A stretch of 64,000 nucleotides of DNA from Acanthosoma haemorrhoidale (taxonomy: Eukaryota; Arthropoda; Insecta; Hemiptera; Acanthosomatidae): NCBI GenBank assembly GCA_930367205.1, contig OV884009.1, forward strand, positions 117,069,454-117,133,453, in the 5' to 3' direction. The notes beneath the pieces were generated by a model, which was not told the origin of the DNA, searched no databases, and saw only the letters and a program-made list of their open reading frames with translations. This document shows, piece after piece, positions 56,018 through 64,000 of the stretch. Numbering within the stretch: position 1 is the stretch's first letter; each line of letters starts with the position of its first letter. A program made the translations under genes and the position numbers.

Positions 56018-56640
56018 GAAGTTTCTATATCCTCTATACTAATGCTGTTTATATAGATTTCAAAAAATACAATTTAGTTCTTAATTTGTTTAGAAAAAAC
56101 TTTGACCTTGAGTAAAACGACAAGGTCCTTGGATCATGCAGAATTTATGATGTTAACGCCCTAGTTATGCCTTTTCTAATAAATTATTTTCCTACTTTGG
56201 GTACGACTCTGGGGAAGCTAACACATTTATGCTTAGATGGTTGAAGAATTGTGCTGTAGTTACTTTTTTTTCTACCATTCCTAGCCCAACAAAATCAGAA
56301 ATTCTTCACTTACATACATATTATCAATATGCTGAGGAAACACCTTATTTAATACTTTAATTCTTATAAGTAATTATAAAAAAATGGCTTGGCTACCGAT
56401 CTATGGATCAACTAGTAACTCGCAAAGCGCAGTATTTCAGGTTTTGTTTAACTTGCAGATATGAGACTTACACAAAAGAAAAATAATGTTTCGTGGTGAT
56501 GATTTGTATGGAAATTTGCTGAGATTATGCATTTTTTTTTTCGTTTGTTTGTATATGGTGTGGAAGAGGGACAATATTGACAGTAGGTGAAAAAGGAGGG
56601 GTGGGGGTAGTTGGGAGGAGTGGCTGCCAGTCTCCAGCCC
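56018..56640. other. AT-rich DNA, possible promoter region at its end
   Basis: Nothing is recognised in 56018-56530. From 56560 to 56650 the sequence becomes purine- and G-rich (gaagagggacaatattgaca, then aggaggggtgggggtag) just before the ATG at 56654. No TATA box stands out, although gtatatggtg near 56550 is possible. Confidence 0.3.
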
Positions 56641-56653
56641 GCAACTCAGCAGG

Positions 56654-56720
56654 ATGGAACCCTTCTCGCGGCGTCTCCTAACCATCTTGCTGCTCATCGC
56701 AACATCTTCAGCAGCTCAAG
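56654..56720 (+). CDS. Candidate first coding exon with a signal peptide
   Basis: An ATG in good context (cagcaggATGG) opens MEPFSRRLLTILLLIATSSA, then AQ and one base, and ends at a donor (CTCAAG|GTATCT) in phase 1. The peptide has a basic n-region, a hydrophobic core of Leu/Ile and a small-residue c-region (SSAAQ), a textbook signal peptide. The exon would start a secreted or membrane protein gene whose other exons lie beyond the visible region. The local GC rise supports a real exon. I cannot name the gene, and no partner exon was found in the following 7 kb. Confidence 0.5.
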
Positions 56721-57930
56721 GTATCTATCGTGCCTACATCTATCACCTCTATCCCTGCCTCTGTTCATCTAGTCATTAGCATGCTCATTGCATATTATTT
56801 TCTCTCTATCTACCAACCTACCATAATTTAGCTTAGTAGAAGATGTATGTTGTTGTGAATGGTGGTATCAGAACTTTGACAAGCACTACTGTCCGTACAT
56901 TTGTCTTCAATCATGCTTGTTTTCATATCAAACTAAGTATTACATTAACGTAACATTCATTTGGTATCTTATCCTTCTAAGTTCCGAAATAAAAAAAGTC
57001 ATAGAGTCCGAGCCTGTATGAAAAAAGTACTTATCTTTGGAACCAGTGCTCGTTCTTAAATATCTTTACACCGTTGTCACTTTACGACGGCCATTAACGC
57101 CCAGGGTGACAACAGTTCGGCCGATGTCCCGCTTCCCAATGAATACTAAGATACAGACAGCAGTGTTTCTCCAGGTATCAATACCCCCCGGCGGTGTTAT
57201 GAACTCTGGGATTTCTAATTGTAGTCGTGGTATTCACCTAGTTCCTTGTGAGAATTTCATTTCAGGATCCGCTTCCATCTATCGAAACATGAGCTCCTTA
57301 TGATAAACTAATCATTCATAATATTAGCTGACCATAATAAGTTTATATTAAATGTGTGCATTCTCAACAATTCCTGATTTTATATAAGAATGTAAGAAAG
57401 TCCTGGATCACAAACTGACGTACTAAAATTGTTAGTGAAATGTTACTCCAGTGAACGAACGAACAGTTTCTAATACGAGTTCTTGAAACGAATACCTTCG
57501 TAACATTTAAGTGGTTTTAAAAACCAGTAATTAGGTCAGGACGACATTGTAAAACCACTCAAAAACTCTAAGTGTTTTATTAATTATTGATGATCTAAAC
57601 ACAATCGATATTTCTAGTTATCCGTTCCTAACCATTTCTATCTTTCAAATTAGATTTTATTCATACGATACAATTAAGAAAGAGAATTTTGAGAAATAGT
57701 TATGTTGACGTTTTTGACCGTTGGCAAATTAAATTAACCCTGTGATGCTGGGAAAGGGGAAAGATTTGAACGAGTGGTTAGAGAAGAAGGTTGTAGCCTC
57801 CTTCCTGGATGTTTTACCCTACTTAAGGTTTCCACAATTTCTCTATACAAATTTTAAGTTAAAATTTGCCTAGGTGAACAAGCAATTTGGTTATTTTTTT
57901 TATTATTCAAAAACTTTGTTACGATAACAT
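56721..57930. other. Intron or intergenic DNA with one GC-richer island
   Basis: An island at about 57030-57290 is less AT-rich and has an 88-residue + frame (57037-57303), but no family motif is visible in any frame. It may be part of an unknown repeat. The rest is AT-rich. Confidence 0.3.
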
Positions 57931-57932
57931 TA

Positions 57933-57986
57933 GAATCTACCTTATTGGGCAATAAGTAATTGTGATAAATGATCTCATTCATACCA
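57933..57986 (-). repeat. Short piece of the jockey-family 3' end
   Basis: ccttattgggcaataagtaa and the following tgtgataaatgatctcattc match the minus strand of the 3' end at about 55950-56005. Only about 54 bp are shared, so it is a tiny fragment or a conserved terminal sequence used by a related non-autonomous element. Confidence 0.65.
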
Positions 57987-57989
57987 TCA

Positions 57990-58720
57990 ATTTGGTTATT
58001 ATATATATACAAATAAATTACGTATGGTCACAGTCAAGTACTTGGTATAGGAATCGAAATCGAACTCGAAATCGAAACAAACATCATACTTGTGCAATCA
58101 TGTAATTATTATGTCAACTTACGTATCTTTGTATAACATAAATTTCATAGCCACTTTAATTCTCATCATGAGAAACTAATAGTACAGTTATTAGTTGATT
58201 AAAGTTTAATTAAATTATGTCAGTTTAAAATATTCAATTTGTTGGAATTTCAAAAGACAAGCATTGGTTCTAGATGAATTTAAGTAACTGAACATACCTT
58301 TACAGTACATTAAATCATTCAGTTTTTATTCTTTTTCGTTACCTAGACATTTCTATTTTGTTATTATTAGGGAAGAATCTCCTAGAATAAAGTGTTTTTT
58401 CATTTCATTTCAATCATCCATAAATTTTTGAAATTATGTTCTTGACAAATTTTTAATGAATAGTGTTGTGAATCATAATATAAACAGAGTTGCATTTGTA
58501 TACCAGTAAAAATAAAGCATTATCTTAAATATTTCCCAGACAATCTTCAAGTGAAGTATATAATAAGAAAAAATGTAATACCCTCGGAAATTTGACCATG
58601 ACTACCCATCAAGAAGATGGGAGGAAAAAAAGCCCCAGCAAGAAGTGGTAGAGGAAGAACCGGTCGGAACAGCACCCCTGCGGATTAAAGGATACGTCTG
58701 TATTAAAGTCATTGGAAATA
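57990..58720. other. AT-rich DNA, no recognised feature
   Basis: A short internal repeat of gaatcgaaatcgaa-type units lies at 58050-58080. No gene is seen. Confidence 0.35.
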
Positions 58721-58739
58721 TACCAATATTTTAAAAAGT

Positions 58740-58835
58740 TTTCTGTGCGAAATAAACACGAAAATGTCTTGGGAGATCAGGATGTGAACCGGCGTTCTAT
58801 TATTATCTAAGAAGACTAGGCCGTGCCGTTACTTC
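58740..58835 (-). other. Possible tRNA-derived SINE fragment (B-box)
   Basis: Minus-strand GGTTCACATCC near 58775-58785 matches the RNA polymerase III B-box consensus GGTTCRANTCC with a single clear departure. An upstream piece, aacggcacggcctagt, could be the decayed A-box side. The spacing (about 40 nt) is right for a tRNA-like head. Further body sequence runs leftward to about 58740 (ttcgtgtttatttcgcacag). No second copy is visible in the window. Confidence 0.35.
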
Positions 58836-60978
58836 ATAAGCCTAAATGTTAATTAAATAATTATAAAAAAAATTGGGTATTTTTCCTTATTCATTTTATT
58901 AGTTAGAACTAAGTTGCTAAAGATATGGAGTGAAAAATATATATGTTATAATCACTGCAGAAAAGTGATAAATCTCACTCTCAAAAATGTTTTTTTTTGT
59001 AAATATCTTAAAATATATTTTTGAGATATCGTCATTAAGTTGCAAAGATTAGAAAACAAAACCAATCGTTTTATTTCATATAGCTTCTGATTTGAAAGAT
59101 AAGGGGCATTTTAAAGATCCGGTTCAAACTAAAGCCTCTCCTTCATGGCTCAGCAAAAACTAAATAAATAAATTAAAACCGAAATGGAAGAGGTCGTGCA
59201 TGGAATTGGAGAAATTTCCATAATTTGTCAGTACTTGTTGGTAGGCCAGTACCCACCGCCTCAATAGGGAAAGAGAGAGGGAGAAAGCTGCCCTCTCAAC
59301 ACCATCTCTCTTTTAATTATCCACTTGGTTTTTTCTTATTTTTATTTAATCCTATCCCTATAGTTTAATATCGAAACCTACAATATATGTTCGATGTTTG
59401 GGGGGAAAACAAAAATGAAGAATATGGTTTCAAGCATGGAAGCATTGCACCTGTGAACAGATCCTTTCTATGCCCCTTGACGACTTGACAATTGACATTG
59501 ATAATCTCAACAGAGCAGTGATGATGCTTGAATGAGTATTATAGCCGTTGAAACGCTGAAGTTGGATTTAATTCATTGTACTATTCTGTGAGAGCTTTCC
59601 GAATAAGCAACAGGGCGAAGATGGCTTCATCGGTTGAGATGCGGATTCTGAGTGGAGCTACAATGGCATGAAGATACAATAGCTTGTGTAACAGAAGAGA
59701 GCCATAAAACCGGCTGACTCACAGTAAGGTTATCAAGCTCTGTCAATGGCCTCACACATACCACTTCTCCATAAAGCCAAGTGGATGCACATGCAAGCAA
59801 TGCACAATCGGTTCATGGTCTGTATACTTCCGAAGCAAGACTTTTTAGAGTTAGAGAGAATGAGGTTTTAACTCATGTCTAAATATGCCAGTCTGTCCTG
59901 GGATTTGGGCATAGTAATATGAGATCAAGTAATTGGCAATTAACGATGAGAGGCATATTATTTATTTACCGACAACGCTTTGACGTATCAAGTATGTATC
60001 CATCCGGTTCTGCTAAAGAGACATCACGAGTCTCTATTTTTTTACAGATTCAATGAAGTATACTTAAATAGTACAATACGCAGCTTTATCAAGCTTACAC
60101 AAGAATTATGTCACAACAATCATTATGAACATATCTAAATTATTCTCGAGATAGATTATGTCCTAGATAAGACTGAAACATTAGGTTTTTAATTACTCCC
60201 ATAAGTTTGTCTTAATTGTAATCTTCTATGTAAAATTTAAAATTTATACAATTTGACTGATTTAAGTTGTAAATGCAATTGCTGGAGCATTTACTACTAT
60301 TTATTTTTTTATTCCGATAAGGGTATTTTGTCTGTATATATGTTTTACCATAATTGTAATATGGATTCAATCTATCTCAAGTTTTTAAAGTATATCACAT
60401 AGCAACTCGAAATGTGCTAATTAGTGGTTGGATAAAACTCTATACTCTATACTGTACTTGGATAATTATAAAGTTCCGAATTTTCTCTCATGGTTAAGGA
60501 AAGACACATAAAGACGGTAACGTGATAAGAATTTGAATGGAATGAAAATTACAAAAGTAAAGTTTTGAGAGCCAGTAGGTGTATTTCAATAGGTCTTGTT
60601 GTATTAAAGTTTTGGATTTGTAAAGGTCATTCTTAGACCGTCTAATAAATAAAATTAGGTATTTTTAGTCATAAATATCGAGTAGACTTTTCTAAATCAT
60701 TTCACAAGTTTTTAAGAAACCCAAGCAAAGTCCTGTGACAGTATCTCTCCATATTCTTTCTTGACTTCCAACGAGCTTTATTTCTTTAAAAGCAATAAAA
60801 TAAAATTTGTTGAACAGATTTGAATACTAGGGTACTAGGAACTGTGAAGACGTAAATAGCGGTCGGAGATACTGTTAGAGCCCCGTCTGTGCATTGCCCC
60901 TGTCACGGGCGGCGGCCATAGGAAAGTATTTTCTGTTCCTTTTACCAAGGGCAGCCTTGGCCGACATTAGCCGGACAG
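58836..60978. other. AT-rich DNA, no recognised gene
   Basis: A stretch at 59440-59900 is somewhat less AT-rich and may be an old transposon, but no frame shows a motif I can defend. Nothing else is seen. Confidence 0.3.
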
Positions 60979-61071
60979 TCATCGCAACTTCCGCTCCCAC
61001 ATCTCCGATCTTCGGCAAACCACCACCAGGGAGAACAGCGCAATGATAATTAGGGCGCTCTGAGAGCTCAT
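60979..61071 (-). CDS. Small minus-strand ORF with a signal-peptide-like start
   Basis: The minus-strand ATG at 61071 (context aataacATGA) opens a 30-codon frame, MSSQSALIIIALFSLVVV followed by CRRSEMWERKLR and a stop at 60979-60981. The region is distinctly less AT-rich than its flanks. In the overlapping +1 frame the downstream sequence reads FAEDRRCGSGSCDDC and continues CPANVGQGCPW, a Cys-rich text followed by GGTAAAAG, a possible donor. This may be the first exon of a Cys-rich secreted protein with an indel in this copy, or chance. I do not recognise it. Confidence 0.3.
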   Translation of the reverse strand: MSSQSALIIIALFSLVVVCRRSEMWERKLR

Positions 61072-62440
61072 GTTATTTATTCACTCGGTTGTTGATCATC
61101 CCTTAAAAATCCCAGCAAAATCTGGTGTACCTCGAATCTACTGTAGCTAAAAATTAACCAGGGGCCCTCCTTCTCTGTGTCGGGCAGAGTAAAACAGGAA
61201 ATTCTTTATAACAAGCGTATCATCCATTTAAAGTGTTAAGTGGTCATAACCGAAATTAAATTAATCTGTAGAAGCAATTTGTTTCTCGCGAAATTCTGAT
61301 AACCAGAATGAGACGTTTAAAGAAAGTTCTTCTCTAGCTCGAGCAGACCTCCATTTTAATCATCATAACAGCAATTTTTATTGTTTTAAAGATAGCGGGA
61401 TATTGTCCTATATAAATAAAATAGTTTACTCTGCATCTACTAGAAAGCCAATAGGACTGTATCTAACAGTACCTAATCAACATTGATATACTTTGAGATG
61501 TCTAAAGTGACAAAGAAACCCAAATAGGATTTATTTTGTCAGGAAAATGTCTTTTAAGGTGGACCCACAAGCAAAGCGAAAATTGAATAGGATCAAGAAG
61601 ACACTGGAAAACCTGCCAATATTCTAGGTACAATTCGATTAATTATTTTCGTGTAAATTAATCATTTTTAACATTTCCAACGTAAGACCATTCCCCGGCT
61701 TGTAGTGGATCTTATGACACCAGTCGACAATTCATAAGTATTAAACTATATCAGTAGGTTATAACTCTTGTTGATTAAGTAGAAGTGTGAATGTGTCACC
61801 CGTAGCATTAGATTTCTTAGGAAACTAAAATTCTTGAAAGATGTTCAAGAACATTGTCAAACAAGCAACCGTTGTTACTCAACAAACATAAATGTCAAAC
61901 AATAGACTTGGATTCAATGTTGAACAAAAGATTTCAGTATCTAGGAGCTAATGTTTTATGGTTTACGTACAATCACGATTCACTATATTTAAACTTTCTT
62001 AAATTACAGCTCCAAATTTGATTAAGATTAATAATTATGATCCATATTTAAGGCACTTAACAGGCGGTAAAAATATGTTTGGAGCATACATTAGAATTCG
62101 TGCATTAATGTCGTTCCAGCCAATGTCAATAAGTAAAAAGCGATTTTCAATAACCGAGATGATTAAACATACCAAGTTGTTGTTTTTTAAATAATATAAT
62201 TTATTTAAGAGTTAAAGAATTTCTGGGAATTTCTCCTTCAGTGTATACGCCTGTTTTCATTAGTCTATAATGCAAAAAACCAAAATTTAGTTCAGTATTA
62301 AAGTTGTAGTTTTTCAATTGCAAGAACAAGTACCTAAAACGGTTTTACTGTAGGACGGCACAGAGAGAAGCGACCGCGGTGACTATCCCAGCAAGAACAC
62401 GCGTGATGGTTTACGACGTGCGGAGATACGGAGCTGTTCC
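61072..62440. other. AT-rich DNA, no recognised feature
   Basis: No gene, RNA or repeat is seen, apart from a slight GC rise near 62345-62430. Confidence 0.35.
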
Positions 62441-62449
62441 TTAATACAG

Positions 62450-62650
62450 TTCCACGTGTTGGCTGCCCAACCAGCGGAACCTTACCTGCACCAGCACAGC
62501 GTGTGCATCTTCCCTCCTACTTCCAGTATTCGGCTATTACAGAACCGAGTAACGGTACCCCACCATGTCCTTGTGGGACACCTTAGCACACCTGACGTAC
62601 GTAGCAGGCTACGGTTTTCAGCTTCGCCTTGCAGATTATACTGAATAGTA
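62450..62650 (+). pseudogene. Possible C-terminal relic of a non-LTR ORF2
   Basis: The region is GC-richer. One + frame reads NGTPPCPCGTP (near 62550-62585), resembling the C.CG..E...H zinc motif at the end of many non-LTR ORF2 proteins, but stops follow immediately and no upstream domain is readable. It is a weak call based on one short motif and composition. Confidence 0.25.
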
Positions 62651-62659
62651 CCGCAATGA

Positions 62660-63505
62660 CTCATGACGACGGATCATCAACCCCGAACGATCAGCTCGGA
62701 TTTCTGCCCAATATCGGTCATTACCCCGACTATTCACACACACACGGACAAGTATGTTCCGACTATGCTTTATAATATTCAATATGGCAACGACGATTGT
62801 GTAAACAGGTCAGATGGGTTGCTAAAGATCACTTGGGGACCTTCGACGTGAATCCAGTCAGTACACGGCTGTTCCACGAGAATCTTAACTGGTTGCTTCA
62901 ACCCGTGGGTTGAATTTAACACTCTTTTACTAACTAAACAAATAGTTATTATGACCTACCACTATTATTATCAATTTCTCTATCCATACCCGGATGGAGT
63001 CTGTATAAGTTAGAAACAGATCTGTAGGAGAGAAATATGAACTAGACGTACGCAATCGTAACAGTTCAACTTATTGTAAGTTAGGCTGTTCTATAGCCCC
63101 TTGTTACGAATATAGATTGCACAAACGAATCTACAGTTAGACTGTTAATATCAGGCGATAATTTATTTACAGGATAACACAAACAATCCATTTACTGGAG
63201 AATGTGGGCGAATGTGTTATTGGAAATCGACGTAACTATGGCTGACTATGAAATCACAGTATAATTTATTTTAGGAAAATTACCATATAGGGAAATGTTC
63301 ATAATAGGACAATGAGCGATTGTAATTATAAGTGTCTCATTCATAACGTAGTGGAATAATACAGTGGAATATCTTGTTTTTAGAGTTGAAAGCTCTTATA
63401 CAATGGATTGCATTCAACTTGTCTATGTTACTGCTGTTTTAAAAGAGAAGCAATATTAAAGCCCTGAAATTTATTAGAAATAAACATGTATTTTTTCAAA
63501 TTTTT
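62660..63505. other. AT-rich DNA, no recognised feature
   Basis: A 62-residue + frame at 62663-62851 has no family motif. Nothing else is supported. Confidence 0.35.
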
Positions 63506-63510
63506 TTATG

Positions 63511-63552
63511 CCTGGAATGGCTGAATGGTTAACCGTTAGACTGGAAGGGTTA
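63511..63552 (+). other. tRNA-Ser-like 5' half (decayed tRNA or SINE head)
   Basis: TGGCTGAATGGTTAACCGTT followed by AGACTGGAAGG resembles the D arm and anticodon stem of a class II tRNA such as tRNA-Ser (TGGCCGAGTGGTTAA.GCGTTAGACT). The variable arm, T arm with B box, and a paired acceptor stem are not recognisable downstream, so it is not a working tRNA gene. Confidence 0.4.
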
Positions 63553-64000
63553 CGTCAACATTATGTCTATATCAAGTTGCAGCTAACTTTCTCTTTCCAC
63601 TCTTGCAACGATCCCTTACTGCAGCTGTTTAGAAACATTTCTGATGTACATGGCAATCTATTGGTGGTGATGGAAACTTACAGCTAGTTTTCTACTCACC
63701 AATGGTAGCACCTAGCCTCATTGAGATGGGTATGAGACGTTATCCATACAATGGATATTCGGCGGTTCTCGGGGTTTTCCAACTACTGTTGACAATGAAT
63801 GGCGAGTATTTTATACGTGTGAGGTGTAAGTATCTCCCAGATAACATAAGACCCTCGTTAATGTAAAGTTCTTAGGCCAACGTGGAGTTTTTTTTTGCTA
63901 GTTGCTACTCTTGAGAAATCTCGTGATGTTCACAGGAAACCGTTTATAAAATCTCACATAATTCATCATTACATAAATTAGAAAGTTTATGTATTCCATT
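63553..64000. other. End of window, no recognised feature
   Basis: Of mixed composition without recognisable frames or RNA genes. Confidence 0.35.

Noticed and set aside
62482..62664. Minus-strand 60-residue frame near 62.5 kb
   Set aside because: It overlaps a weak plus-strand ORF2-like motif, and neither strand gives a defendable gene.

Overview
The window looks like insect nuclear DNA: it is strongly AT-rich, has long introns with GT/AG splice sites, and carries mariner, Tc1, jockey-like, Ty3/gypsy, Ty1/copia and Penelope-like elements plus satellite and microsatellite arrays. The taxon is an inference; a hemipteran or another insect with a large, repeat-rich genome would fit. Nothing suggests a prokaryotic origin, and no operon, CRISPR array or complete RNA gene is visible. 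Most of the sequence is transposon-derived or non-coding.

Region 1 (1 to about 25.6 kb) holds the only host gene I can recognise: the 3' part of a RIC-3-like gene on the + strand. RIC-3 is an ER chaperone for nicotinic acetylcholine receptors. A coiled-coil exon (6446-6552), a candidate microexon (13551-13604), an acidic/Ser-Pro-rich exon (17686-18033) and four short terminal exons (21509-21566, 21667-21741, 22978-23027, 25213-25293) join with matching phases to a stop codon, followed by a poly(A) signal. The transmembrane exons were not found in this window. The introns and the 5' flank hold two defective mariner copies of one subfamily, a third degenerate mariner, and decayed non-LTR reverse transcriptase and RNase H relics.

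Region 2 (26.2-36.2 kb) is a nested pair. A Ty3/gypsy-type LTR retrotransposon with several frameshifts sits in a (TA)n tract. A complete I/LOA-like non-LTR retrotransposon is inserted in its pol region. That inner element has ORF1 and ORF2 both open, a TAA tail and a 10-bp target-site duplication, so it looks young.

Region 3 (37.1-41 kb) has a possible spliced 5' gene end on the minus strand, a 5'-truncated jockey-like fragment, a Tc1-like transposase relic and a tRNA-like A box.

Region 4 (42.05-47.7 kb) has a gag-deleted Ty1/copia element with nearly identical LTRs. It is split by a 5'-truncated jockey element with a 12-bp target-site duplication and is followed by a CT tract of about 330 bp. 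Next comes a rearranged gypsy relic in which one reverse transcriptase segment occurs twice, head to head, forming an inverted repeat.

Region 5 (49-55.6 kb) has an RT relic, a diverged direct repeat of about 170 bp, and a 3.9-kb satellite of about 23 copies of a 169-bp unit. Most units carry a TATA box and a strong splice-donor sequence. A Penelope-like RT scrap lies downstream.

Region 6 (55.6-64 kb) is mostly anonymous AT-rich DNA with jockey 3' ends, two possible signal-peptide exons (56654 on +, 61071 on -), tRNA-like fragments and a possible non-LTR C-terminal relic.

The most unusual structures are the 169-bp promoter-like satellite, the fold-back gypsy fragment, the intact nested I-like element, and the mariner pair that share the same inactivating lesions.
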